From contig BFEA01000092.1 in the NCBI GenBank assembly GCA_003427395.1, positions 864,269 to 895,952 on the forward strand: a stretch of DNA of 31,684 bases. The letters are read 5' to 3'. Under the pieces are notes generated by a model. The model saw only the letters and a program-made list of their open reading frames with translations. It had not been told where the DNA came from and made no database searches. The stretch's first letter is position 1. Every line of letters begins with the position of its first letter. Both the position numbers and the translations under genes were made by a program. This DNA comes from Chara braunii (Eukaryota > Streptophyta > Charophyceae > Charales > Characeae). This document shows positions 1-8,698 of this stretch, piece after piece.

Positions 1-32
<32 letters not shown>

Positions 33-108
33 AGAATCGGCCGAGTGGGTCTTAGGGGTGCTGGTAAGAGCAGGCCTTTTAGGTTTTCTTACGGGCTGTT
101 GAAGTTTT

Positions 109-436
109 CATTAAGTTTTTTTGCGAAAGAAGGAGAAGGGTACGCAATTTGCTCCATCTTTCATGTATCTGACCAAATTTACAGCCGGACGATGTCCATG
201 CATCTGACCACAATCGCGTCCATAGTTTTGAGTAAACACTTAAAAAAAGTATGGCCTCCCTGAGTCTGACGTGGTTGCATTGAGTTTTTTTTAAGGAAAG
301 AGGAGAGGGGTATGTAATTTGCTTTGTCCTATTATCTGGCTGCATTTACGGTTATGGCCAGACCTGGATGAATCTGGTCGCAATGACGTCCATAAACAAG
401 TAGAGAAAAGTAGTACGCCCTAAATCAGTCACGAAC
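109..436. repeat. Diverged tandem duplication, ~169-bp unit
   Basis: Two head-to-tail units start at about 109 (cattaagttttt) and 278 (cattgagttttt). Both contain, in order, a T run, a purine-rich stretch, GGGTAYGYAATTTGCT, a TCTG-rich middle and a GCGTCCATA / GACGTCCATA segment. They have clearly diverged, so the duplication is old. The window begins with a 28-base T run and a short (CA)n tract lies at 460-474. I see no gene between 1 and 560. Confidence 0.6.
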
Positions 437-567
437 CCGGCCCATGTGGGTGAATGGTACACACACACACACACATGCATCTGTTAATTGTGGCTTATAA
501 ATAGTAATATGAGGTGATAATGGTCGATTGATTTTCATGTCAATTCTTTTTTTACTCTGATTTTGAC

Positions 568-646
568 TCAAGGTGACAGGATTCGAACCTATGACCCTCT
601 TCTGTACCCAAAAAACAGATGCGCTAGGAGACTGCGCTACACCTTT
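568..646 (-). tRNA. Mitochondrial-type tRNA-Pro(UGG)-like sequence, probably a pseudogene
   Basis: On the minus strand this resembles plant mitochondrial tRNA-Pro: GTAGCGCAGTC in the D arm, anticodon stem TCTGT/ACAGA around a loop with TGG, and T arm ATAGG-TTCGAAT-CCTGT. The acceptor stem pairs at six of seven positions. Two features argue against function. The anticodon loop is nine bases instead of seven (two extra T), and the variable region has about three extra bases. The outermost acceptor pair is A-G. A nuclear copy of mitochondrial DNA (NUMT) or a tRNA-derived retroposon is likely. A sequencing error in the T run could account for the loop but not for the variable region. Confidence 0.7.
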
Positions 647-677
647 TTTTTTCTTTTTTCTTTTTCTTTTTTTTAAT

Positions 678-760
678 GTTCAAGTGGTATTTCAACTAGC
701 TGAGTAAATATAGGTGATGAGTTTGAGTCGTGGGCAGAGGTCCCACTCGCATATGGGATT
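678..760 (+). other. tRNA-like stretch with degenerate pol III A and B boxes (possible SINE head)
   Basis: CAAGTGGTATTTCAACTAGC resembles a tRNA D arm (A box). About 40 bases downstream, GAGTTTGAGTCG resembles a T arm (B box). The spacing suits a tRNA, but the acceptor and T stems do not pair well. It could be a SINE head or chance in T-rich DNA. Confidence 0.3.
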
Positions 761-1099
761 CTGCTTTTTTGACACCTGAATCTGGATGTCTTTGTGAATA
801 AATGCGCAGTAACTTTTGCTTTCGATCTGCTATAATTTCGCATCTCTGCTTAAAAACCATCCGGATTCAGTCACTTGAATCAATCCTCGGTTGTTGCTAG
901 TGGGCCCGGGCCCGGACCTACTTTCAAAAACATGAAAACAAAAAACAAATCACAGATTCAGAACCTTTTTTTCTGGGAACAAAATTTGGAGGAGGAAAAT
1001 TAAGTTTTCTTTAGTAGTAAAAATCAGTACTTTCATTTTTATAGATTAAAAAAAAAAAAAAAGATTTTTCATCGAGGGAAAAGAAAGGGGAACGCAAAA

Positions 1100-1168
1100 T
1101 TATAAGGCCACCGGGGGAGATTTGACCCCCTAAATCAGTCTGACTGTATCCACTAAACGCATTCTTTC
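1100..1168 (-). other. tRNA-like stretch, degenerate
   Basis: On the minus strand GCGTTTAGTGGATAC looks like a D arm and GGGGGTCAAATCTCCCCC like a T arm, about 45 bases apart. I could not build a matching acceptor stem. It may be a tRNA-derived retroposon remnant. The rest of 650-1430 is A/T-rich with A and T homopolymers and no gene that I can see. Confidence 0.3.
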
Positions 1169-1432
1169 AGCAACACAAAACATGAAGAGAACAAAAAAAA
1201 CTAAGTCAGTTTTTCTAAGAAACGAAATCAGTATATAAGAAAAGGGCAGGCAAGTTATTTTTTCATTCTTTGCATTTTTGTTGCATTAGCCCACCAAAAA
1301 AAAAAAAAAAAAAACTATCATTTCTTTAAAAAAAAAAAAAATTGTTCACTTTACTTTCTCGTTTTAACCATCTGTTTTTTGAGCTTTTCGTTCTGTTATG
1401 TTTCTTCTGATTTCTCTATTTATCGCGTTTTC

Positions 1433-2205
1433 ACCTAGGCTACCAGCCGGGTCGCCCGGGTCACCCCATTTTCCCTGGCGGCCCGGCCGTGCAAGGAGCA
1501 GTCATAATGTCTGCTTTCAACCAGGCCTTAATCTGATTCCTCATCACAGGATGTCTGGGCTGTTTCCCTTTTGACTTTGGATCTTAGGGAACGTCGCAGC
1601 CAAAAACAAAAACAAAATCCGAAAAATCCAAAAAATCCGAAAAAAAAACTACGTTGTGCAGAAAAATGAACTGAATAACTTTTGCCTCAGGGTCACATCG
1701 ACATTCTTTACCAAATTTAAAATTAAAAATTAAATAAAAAAAAATATATATATATATATACAGGGTTACCTGACCGAACGTTCGGGGGGCCCCGGGCTGG
1801 CCCCCGAACGTTCGGGCGTTCGGGGTCCCGTTCGGGGGCCAAACACCTCCAGGTTCTTATTTTTATCATAGTGTTTATTTTCTGTATTTTAATTCAAATT
1901 TGGTAAAGAATTTCGATGTAGTGCCCAGGCAAATGTTGTGTAGTTTATTTTTCTCCATAACATAGCTTTTTTTCGGAATTTTTGGAAAACGTTTGTTTTT
2001 TTTTTTGTTTTTTTTTTTTTGGTCCGCGTTCGGCCCGAACGGCCGAACGCCTCCCGAAGGGGTCCCGTACGTTCGGGCGTTCGGGTTCGGGCGTTTGGCC
2101 CGTACCGAACGCCGGTAACCCTGTATATATATATATATATTCTTATTTTTATACCTTTTTGGCCCGGACGGGCAAGTGGACCCGGGCCACTCTGGTAGCC
2201 TAGGT
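1433..2205 (-). mobile_element. Outer TIR element with 14-bp perfect ends, host of a nested element
   Basis: A perfect 14-bp inverted repeat, ACCTAGGCTACCAG, occurs at 1433-1446 and, inverted, at 2192-2205. The similarity continues inward with gaps (CCCGGGTC-AC on both sides). Segment 1600-1745, read on the minus strand, closely matches 1885-2010 of the nested element, including AAATTTGGTAAAGAAT, CGATGT, AGGCAAA and a T run followed by CGGA. Outer and inner elements thus share a core but have different termini. No transposase is present, so it is non-autonomous. No target-site duplication is distinguishable. Confidence 0.55.
1761..2123 (+). mobile_element. Non-autonomous TIR element (hAT-like MITE), short copy inside a TA tract
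   Basis: It begins CAGGGTTACC and ends GGTAACCCTG, a perfect 10-bp terminal inverted repeat flanked on both sides by (TA)n. The subterminal regions are GC-rich and full of CGAACGTTCGGG-type motifs; the middle is AT-rich. Ends starting CAGGG are typical of hAT elements, and an 8-bp TATATATA duplication would fit, but the TA tract hides it. It encodes nothing. The copy at 15656-16400 shares both ends and the core. This copy lacks most of the ~190-bp duplicated interior of the longer one. Confidence 0.7.
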
Positions 2206-2590
2206 TTTTACAAATTCAAATAATCAATTTCCATTGTTTTATAACGTTCCTGGAACTTGGTCGAATCATGAATGTACTCTCTTATGATGGTGTTGGATCC
2301 TGATTCCTGAGTCTTCTTTTGTTTTCGAACTCGCAACGAAGTTGAAAAAAAAAAAAAAAGAAACGAAGTTGCCTTGACTGGTGCCCCTCTTATCATTCAC
2401 AAATGGATTGTTGGCATTTGTTGCTTTATTTTTCTCTGTTTTTTTTTTTTTGTTTAACCTCCAATCCGAAGGTGAAACCAAATATGATTTGATTTATCCG
2501 GAATACAGTCAGTTTTTCTAACAAACGAAATCAATATAAAAGAAAGGGCATGCAAGTTTTTTTTTCGTTTTTTTTTTTTTTAAAGGCGGC
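2206..2590. other. AT-rich spacer, no gene recognised
   Basis: The stretch contains several A and T runs and no recognisable coding signal. AAACGAAATCAATATAAAAG at 2523-2542 resembles AAACGAAATCAGTATATAAG at 1223-1242. Both are followed by a GGGCA-GCAAGTT motif and a T run, so a short dispersed repeat lies on either side of the TIR elements. Confidence 0.4.
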
Positions 2591-2593
2591 CAA

Positions 2594-2633
2594 CGTCGTA
2601 TGATCCAGGCACTCCGGCCTGGTTCATACGACG
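2594..2633. repeat. 17-bp hairpin with 6-base loop
   Basis: CGTCGTATGATCCAGGC at 2594-2610 pairs with 2617-2633 with one mismatch, leaving loop ACTCCG. It is too good for chance in this AT-rich surround. It may be the core of a small inverted-repeat element. No T run follows directly on either strand, so a terminator reading is not favoured. Confidence 0.65.
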
Positions 2634-2829
2634 ACCGCTTTTGAATTATAAAAGCCGGAAAAAGGGTCCGGCGTCCCTCACATCATAGAAAAGGGGTTGT
2701 AACAATCCCATTGTGAACAGCCAACCCTACAATCCGTTCCATGCAAATGGCCTAAAGAAAAAAAAAACAGCGAAAACAGACCCCACAAAAGCAAAGCCTA
2801 TCACCCTTGGATATCACCTAACCCGGCAG

Positions 2830-3665
2830 ATCCATCCTGCCACCTGTGCGGCAGGGATCTGTGACCACAGACACCGAAAACCCACCCACCTCCTCGCGAT
2901 TCAAAGCAGATCACTCCACCCCCCACGTTGCCTTCCCTAAAACACCAACTCCCTCCATGATGGTGTATCAGCAAACCCTCAGAAATACCCTACCACCCAC
3001 ACGGCAGGGGCCAAAGGCCCCGCAAAACCCACCCGTCTGCGTGTACTCCCAAATGGGATCTTCACCTCCCTCCATGATGAAGATCCTATGAAGCAACGCT
3101 CTCCAGTTCACAAAAGAAGGATGAACGACCATTTCGTCAAAATGGACATCTTTTATTTTTTGAATGAAATTGAAACCGAGTTCTTTTGTCGAAAACTCGT
3201 CAAAATTTGCTGTTCCCGAGGGTCAGCGTTTTACAAACGCTGGACCCCCTGGCTGTACATGGACCTAGCTTCAGACCAGGCACCTCCAGGCAGGACTGCC
3301 TGGAGGTACCTGGTCTCACGCTAGGTCCATGGACAGCCAGGGGGTCCAGCGTTCCTCAGGAACAGCAAATTCTGGCGAGTTTTCGGCCAAAAAACTCGGT
3401 TTCAATTTCGTTCAAAAAATAAAAGATGTCAATTTTGACGAAATGGTAGTTGATGATAGAAAGAGCCCCAAATACTTGTGAGAAAATGAACACGATCCCA
3501 ATACATTAACAATCCTACAGAAATGCCCTACCACCCGATCAGCAAGGGTCGAAAGACCCTGCAAACCCACCCACCTCCTCGCGATTTAGGGCAAACTGCT
3601 CCCCCAGTCAGCATCAAACCCCCTAAAACCCCCGCCGCCCACCATGACAGGGTCTTCGCAAAGTG
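2830..3665. repeat. Three units of a C-rich ~110-150 bp repeat, split by a foldback element
   Basis: Units lie at about 2830-2960, 2977-3085 and 3516-3665. Shared motifs are CAGAAATRCCCTACCACCC (units 2 and 3), AAACCCACCCACCTCCTCGC (units 1 and 3) and CTCCATGATG (units 1 and 2). A CC-rich stretch ends in ATGATG- or ATGACAGG-type sequence before GATCYT or GGTCTT. The foldback element at 3121-3455 sits between units 2 and 3. The open frames here carry no recognised domain. Confidence 0.55.
3121..3455. mobile_element. Foldback element, copy 1 (long inverted-repeat arms)
   Basis: The whole element is a near-perfect palindrome. Left arm 3121-3291 pairs with right arm 3296-3455 around loop GGAC. 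The ends carry ATTTCGTCAAAAT and a TTTTATTTTTTGAA-type stretch. Inner parts pair almost perfectly: GGACCCCCTGGCTGT with its complement, and the segment flanking CCTCCAGGCA. The left arm carries an extra sub-hairpin (CAGCGTTT-TAC-AAACGCTG, 3224-3242) absent from the right arm. There is no coding capacity. A transcript would form one long hairpin. The copy at 18403-18770 has the same ends. Confidence 0.8.
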
Positions 3666-4640
3666 AGACTCCCACGTTCATCTCACCACAACACACACGA
3701 AACCCCAAAACCCAAACCATAGCTATCACGCAAAACAACAAGCAATTCGGTATGGTACAACATTAAAAAAAAAAAACGAAAACACTAATTAGACTCTTAG
3801 CCTAACCTAATAGCAACAGTTAACAACCACGCCTAAAACAGCAATAAATGGCAATTCCTACAGCGCAAAAATAATGAAATACGAAAGAAAATTAACGAGC
3901 CCAACAACAAAATTAGGAATAGGAATTTCACAAACCGCCCAAACATCGAGAAAGTAAGACTCCACTAATAGCAAACGAAAAACGAACACAACTGGAAAAA
4001 GTACTTTTCTATCATGACGAGGAAGAAGCTTGCCAGCAGTTGTCAACAGTGAACTGAGCACAACCCTATCGTGCCGAAGTCACCCACGCCTTCGCAACAG
4101 CAAGGAGACTAAGGCCAGAGTCGCAGCAGTCCATGTAAGCATGTTCCAACAATCAACGGCTTCAGCTCCGTCACGGAATCTCCACGGAAATCATCTTTCC
4201 AAGGAGAGTACCATCAGACACCAGCGATCCACAGGGCTACATCTCTGAGACAAGGGGGCCGAGGCCCCTGATCAAGCTTCATTTATGGTATGTTGGCGGC
4301 TAGCAAAACCCTGCCTCGCGGTCAGCCACACATACGACTCTCTCTCTTCGCGGCCTCACTAGGATTGACAGCTCCCACCGACCAAGGCCTGCCATAGCCA
4401 CGGGCGTGGTAGTACCCCTGCCGAACAGCAACACATCCCGCACCCACACACGCGCTTCACCCCCTTGCTTCCGTGCCATTCTGCCGGCGAGTTCTGGCAT
4501 GCATGCAGTGCCTGCGTAGCGCTCCATGCGTTAGCGATCCCTAGCTGGCCCCGAAAAACTTTTACATCCTACTAATGATGGGAAAAAAAAGAAAAAAAGG
4601 CAGGGTCGTCTTTGACGTGTTCGCACCAAGGCCAGTCAGA
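3665..4640. other. Unassigned region
   Basis: I see no conserved domain or splice-supported gene. The sequence is A/C-rich up to about 4000, then of mixed composition. One short GC hairpin (GGGGCC-GA-GGCCCC) lies around 4255-4270. Open frames on both strands are below 80 codons and have no recognisable motif. Confidence 0.4.
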
Positions 4641-4660
4641 AGTGCACTTACCACAAACAT

Positions 4661-4880
4661 GAAGCCAGGTGCGTGCCGTGCACGCGGCCTTGTTCAAAAG
4701 CAGGTGCTTCTCTGTGCCCTGCATGTAGCAGCATGGGCACTCCGATGTTAAGCTCAGTCAAGACTCAAAAGTGTACGTCCCGGAAACACACTGCACGGCC
4801 AGGTACCTGCCATGCATGCTGCCTTATCCAAAAGCCAGGTACATTCACTGTGGCCTACTTGTATATGAACCGCAGGTGAA
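4661..4880. repeat. Diverged ~134-bp tandem duplication
   Basis: GCCAGGTGCGTGCCGTGCA at 4664 and GCCAGGTACCTGCCATGCA at 4798 open two units. Both continue with a GCNGCCTT-TYCAAAAGC-AGGT segment and a TCWCTGTGSCCT segment. The short reading frames across it are byproducts of the repeat. Confidence 0.55.
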
Positions 4881-5410
4881 TGTAATGTATATGAGTCCGA
4901 GAAAGGGGCTTGCCAGGGCGGGGGCTGGCGAGACTGCGGAGCAAGGCCCCAACAGCAAAGAGGATTGCCAATGGATGAAGCACCCGAATATAGATGGGTT
5001 TTAAGGAGAGATGCAGAAGAACAGATCAATAGCGTTTTTTGGCATCTACTCACAAACACATCCAGATGCAGGCCTCAAGTCCGGTCCTGACTTACAAAAT
5101 GTTTGCAGCAGACAGGCCGCGGCCGGCCGACCGGTACCAGTCTGAAGCAGGGCAAGCCAATCCAAGCCGAGCGAAGCCAACTCCCATATTTAGCTGCTAC
5201 AGTGCAGCGGCTCATCAATCGTTCCGTTGCGAGATGCGGAAGCGCTACTGCTGCTCGTGCGTTAAAGCAACTTGGGCATTGTGCGCCCGAAGAAGAAGCG
5301 GGCGCTTGAGAGCAACTCCATAGCTAGGCTAGCGGTAGAGCAGGAGGTCGACGGCCATAGCCGCCAATGTGTAAGCTACCTGAGTGGGTGTATCCAGGGT
5401 AATGATCCAG
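4881..5410. other. Unassigned region left of the (GA)n tract
   Basis: No gene is recognised. GCCATAGCCGC occurs at 5354-5364 and again at 5566-5576, flanking the (GA)n tract. ATCCAGGGTA occurs twice directly before the tract. No 3' LTR for the neighbouring retroelement was found here, so the element appears truncated on this side. Confidence 0.4.
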
Positions 5411-5411
5411 G

Positions 5412-5534
<123 letters not shown>

Positions 5535-5559
5535 AAGTCGGAGAGAGAGAGAGAAGAGG

Positions 5560-6190
5560 GGAGAAGCCATAGCCGCTATCTGGTTGAGATCCGTTGCAAT
5601 CTCCACGTGAGCTAAGTGTAAGTCCCACTGCTGGTTATCCTTAACAAACTTTCGGAGGATATTACCGAGGGTTTTATTGGTGACCTCCGTCTGAGGGTGG
5701 TAAGACGATGAGAAGCGGAGTTAGGATCCGTACACCTCGTGTACGCCAGAATGTGTTGGTAAAGCGCGGGTCATGATCGGAGATGATGCTCTGAGGTAAG
5801 CCGTGATCTCTGATGACTCGGTCGAAGACGATGTCGGCGACCTCACGAGCGCTAATGCGATTAGCGACACAAGACAAAACGTGCATACTTCGTGAAGCGA
5901 TCGACGACGACCAAGATAGAATCATGACCGCGCTCAGTGGGTGGGCGGAGGGGACCAATGAAATCCATCGAGATAGACCACCAACGACCCTCGAGTATGG
6001 GTAAGGGTTGAAGTACCTCATACGGAAGGTGGTTCACATTGTTCATCTCGTGGCAGGTAGGACACTCCTGGATGTAGGCTTTGACGAAGTCCTTAGACTT
6101 TGGCCAGATGTATAGGCGGCAAACACGAGCCAACGTCTTGTGGAAGCCCACATGATCAGCAGTTGCCTGATTATGGAACTCTGCTACAGC
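5560..6190 (-). pseudogene. Integrase (zinc-binding N-terminus plus DDE core), broken
   Basis: This module inserts the cDNA copy into the host genome. The 5' part (around 6050-6190) shows the HHCC zinc-binding pattern: two spaced histidines, then CPTC. Next come SMDFIGPL (first catalytic Asp), VVVDRFTKYARF, and IISDHDPRFTN (second Asp). A frameshift and an in-frame TAA then intervene. The block with the third catalytic residue follows at about 5640-5690. It appears as HPQTEVTNKTLG, four residues shorter than the usual HPQTDGQTE pattern. The loss fits deletion between two CAGACG repeats. Similarity fades at 5560 beside the (GA)n tract. Without an intact frame the product cannot be made. Confidence 0.88.
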
Positions 6191-6205
6191 CTGAACACAG
6201 AGTTG

Positions 6206-6790
6206 TCAGGTAGAGGGAACGCAGATACGTGGTTCTAGTTGACTAGATCTGCCATGCAAGTACACGAGACCGTTCTCACCGAGGGAGTATGAGAGAACGG
6301 TCTTGCCACTCCGCAGTATCACATGGATTACGTGATAATCTGGGTAGTGATGGTACTGAGTTTGATATGCGTCGATCACCAGCTGATCAACAGTGGTGAT
6401 GGAGATGGCAACAAGATGGATGTTTTTTTTATTGTGATCAGGACGGGGGGACAAGGCATTGGCAACACGGTTCGTTTCACCCTTGATGGGCTGAGTGGTG
6501 GAACTGAACTCGGATAAGTCACGCCACCAACGTGCCTGTCGAGGGGAAAGCTTGTGTTTCGTGAGGAAAGCCTGGACAACTGAGTTGTCCGTGCGCACCG
6601 TGAAGGGCGCCCCGTGTAGGTAATGACGCCAATGCCGAGTAGCATAAACTACTGCGAGAACCTCACGTTCATCGACATCGTAGTTTATCTCGGCAGGCAG
6701 TAGCTGACGAGAGTAGAAGGCGATCGGGCAATCCCCAACACGAGCCTCGACAGTCCCATTCTCCGCGATGGTCGGGGAGTAAGTAACGAG
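6206..6790 (-). pseudogene. RNase H domain and connection to integrase
   Basis: The frame reads AFYSRQL, then DEREVLAVVYATRHWRHYL, RTDNSVVQAFL and QARWWRDLSEF. These are signature blocks of Ty3/gypsy RNase H, with the Glu of the EREVLA block and the Asp of RTDN as catalytic residues. The first catalytic Asp (TTDVSDFAVGAVL) lies upstream at about 6915-6965 in another frame, at the end of the RT fragment. A frameshift therefore splits RNase H between 6790 and 6900. The frame ends at a stop just before the integrase zinc domain. Confidence 0.88.
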
Positions 6791-6828
6791 AGGACTGTAA
6801 GTGAACGGAAGTGGTCAGAGGGTAGGTG

Positions 6829-7494
6829 TCAGTCGAGAAGCAGTGTCAGCAGGAGGGGGGGGGGGAAATGAGGAACGTGAGGATAAGGTGAATCGGGAGG
6901 AGAGGGAAACACCTGAGAAAGTACAGCTCCTACTGCAAAATCTGACACATCAGTGGTGACGATGAAGGGGTGATCAAAATCGGGGAGGCGAAGAACCGGC
7001 GTACAAGTCACCGTCTTCTTGAGGGTGCGAAAGGCGTCCTTGCAGAGGGGTGTCCAAAACCACGACGGGTTCTTCCGGAGGACGGTGGAGGTAAGGACGT
7101 AGGAATACCTAGCGTATCGCTGGATAAAATTACTATAGTAACTACTGAGGCCCGGTAAACTGCGAAGCTGATTGAGAGATGTGGGGATGGGCCACTTTGC
7201 AATAAAAGTGATCTTCGCGTCGTCCATGTGGAGACCCTGGTCAGACACATGGTGTCCTAGGAAGTCCACTTTGCGCTGGGCAAAGCGGCACTTACTAAGC
7301 TTGGCATAGAAGNCATGCTTNCGTAAGTGTTGTAGGACATCGCAAAGGTGTCTGATATGGTCTTCTAAGGTACGACTGTAGACCAAGATGTCGTTCAGGT
7401 ATACGAGAACGTATTCTTCAAGGATGTCTCTGAAGATGTCGTTCATCGCCGTCTGGAAGATGGCGGGTGCATTCGTGAGGCCGAATGGCATCAC
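6829..7494 (-). pseudogene. Reverse transcriptase, C-terminal part, with YLND in place of YLDD
   Basis: This fragment covers [13 protein letters not shown], the catalytic block, the connection and the start of RNase H. The polymerase centre reads [10 protein letters not shown]. Family members have YLDD or YVDD, so the first of the paired aspartates is Asn (AAC for GAC, one G-to-A change), which should abolish polymerisation. Typical downstream motifs are present: KCRF, VDFLGHHVS, and LRSLPGLSSYYSNFI where families normally have a Phe-Leu-Gly type block. Two unresolved N bases lie at 7313 and 7321. A TAA at about 7501 separates this fragment from the N-terminal part. Confidence 0.92.
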
Positions 7495-7503
7495 CGTGAA
7501 CTC

Positions 7504-7899
7504 TTAGTGCCAGTGGCCGAAACACGACCGAAAAACGGTCTTTGGTTGGGCCTCTGTGGCTACACGGATCTGGTGATAACCACTACGAAGATCGATCTTT
7601 GTAAAGAAGCTGTTGCCTGCCAAACAGTCAAACAACTCATCCGCGTGAGGCATGAGATAACTGTTCTTAACCGTGCAACGGTTAAGGCCGCAGTAGTTAA
7701 TGAAGGCGAAGAGTTTCGTCCGCTTTGCAAGCAAGGAGGACGGTTGCACCCCAAGGGGAGTTACTGGGTTTAATGAAACCCAGTCGAAGGAGCGCCTCAA
7801 GCTAACGTTTGAGTTCCGTCGCCTCTGGAATCGAGAGTCGGCAGGGTGCCTGATGGTGGACACGATAGTCAGGCACGAGCTGAATAGAATGCTCAACAC
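7504..7899 (-). pseudogene. Reverse transcriptase, N-terminal part (fingers)
   Basis: This encodes the start of RT. A segment matching the usual SPWGA(P/T)VLL block is split over two frames. Next come CGLNRCTVKNSYLMPHADELFD, where families have RxLNxxTxKNxYPLP, and FFTKIDLRSGYHQI with the first catalytic Asp. The last block is GHW-H before an in-frame TAA; families continue with GHYEF. A frameshift at around 7780-7800 separates it from the linker upstream. Residue order and spacing leave no doubt about the family. Confidence 0.9.
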
Positions 7900-8203
7900 C
7901 GCGCATGAGAGGGATCCTGCTGTATGAGAAATACGGAGGGAAAACGTCGCGGTACTCTCGAATCAAATCGTGAACGACGGACTCTAAGTCCTCAACGTCT
8001 GCATAGGCACAAGACGTATGGGTGTACTCGACAGTGAACGGCGAAGGGACCTGGGACGTCGAGGGGATATTCGCAGGCTGGCGAGTGGATGTGGAGATGG
8101 GAGCCGCGAAGATGGAGGAAGGGTCAGGGGGATCGAGCTCCAATGAGATGAGCTCAACCTCTGGACAGAATGGATCGTAGCGAAGAAGATCCATGACGTT
8201 CAC
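7802..8203 (-). pseudogene. Protease-RT linker region
   Basis: This segment connects protease and RT. It ends with the block preceding the RT fingers: a YRDVFP motif, then a HSIQL-P pattern and a run with R-LS-PE---LKR. Families show DVFPxxLPPxRxxxHxIxLxPGxxPxxxxxYRxSPxExxELKxQ, and here the equivalent positions are recognisable. It overlaps the protease frame by about 50 bases in a different frame, so a frameshift lies around 8154-8203. Confidence 0.75.
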
Positions 8204-8279
8204 TGAGTAGAACGTGACGTCCTCCTGTTGTATGAAGCGAGCAAACGGACGAGGAGAAGTGAAGGCGATATCTAGGTGG

Positions 8280-8690
8280 GACCCAGAGGGACGAGTGTTT
8301 CAGTCGCTCGTTCAGCCTCTGTGCCACGAATCGGCGAGACCTGGGAGTGCCAAAGTCGTACCCAGTGTCCAGCATGTCAAAGTATGCGGAGGAATGGTAG
8401 CGCTGAGGCGCGTGGGTATTATTTGATGGTTGGAGGGTGAAGGAGAAGTGGAGGTCGGGAACCGTCTGATCGAAGAAGCGCTGCGTTTTGTTATCTCTGA
8501 GGGTAACGGAGATAGGAGAGCGAGACCCAGAGGTAGCTAGGTGAGCTTCCTCAACCACGCGAGGGTGAACGAAGTCTCCCTGCGAGCCAGAGTCCCATAA
8601 AGTGTGGTACACCCTCGCAGATGTCCCCAGGCGAATAGGGATGATGGGGAGGGTGCGATCAGGGTCAGATAGCAGAGCGAGAAGACGACG
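8280..8690 (-). pseudogene. Retropepsin-like aspartic protease
   Basis: This module cleaves the polyprotein. TLWDSGSQGDFVHPRVV matches the D-S/T-G-S/A active-site region of Ty3/gypsy proteases followed by the N-F-I-like segment. About 75 residues further on, YFDMLDTGYDFGTPRSRR is a diverged form of the second conserved block (family: DxVLGMDWL). The frame is open upstream through RLLALLSDP and PIIPIRLG, so the ATG at 8612 is not a real start. The frame runs on past 8280 and shifts near the linker. Confidence 0.78.
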
Positions 8691-8698
8691 CAGGACGT

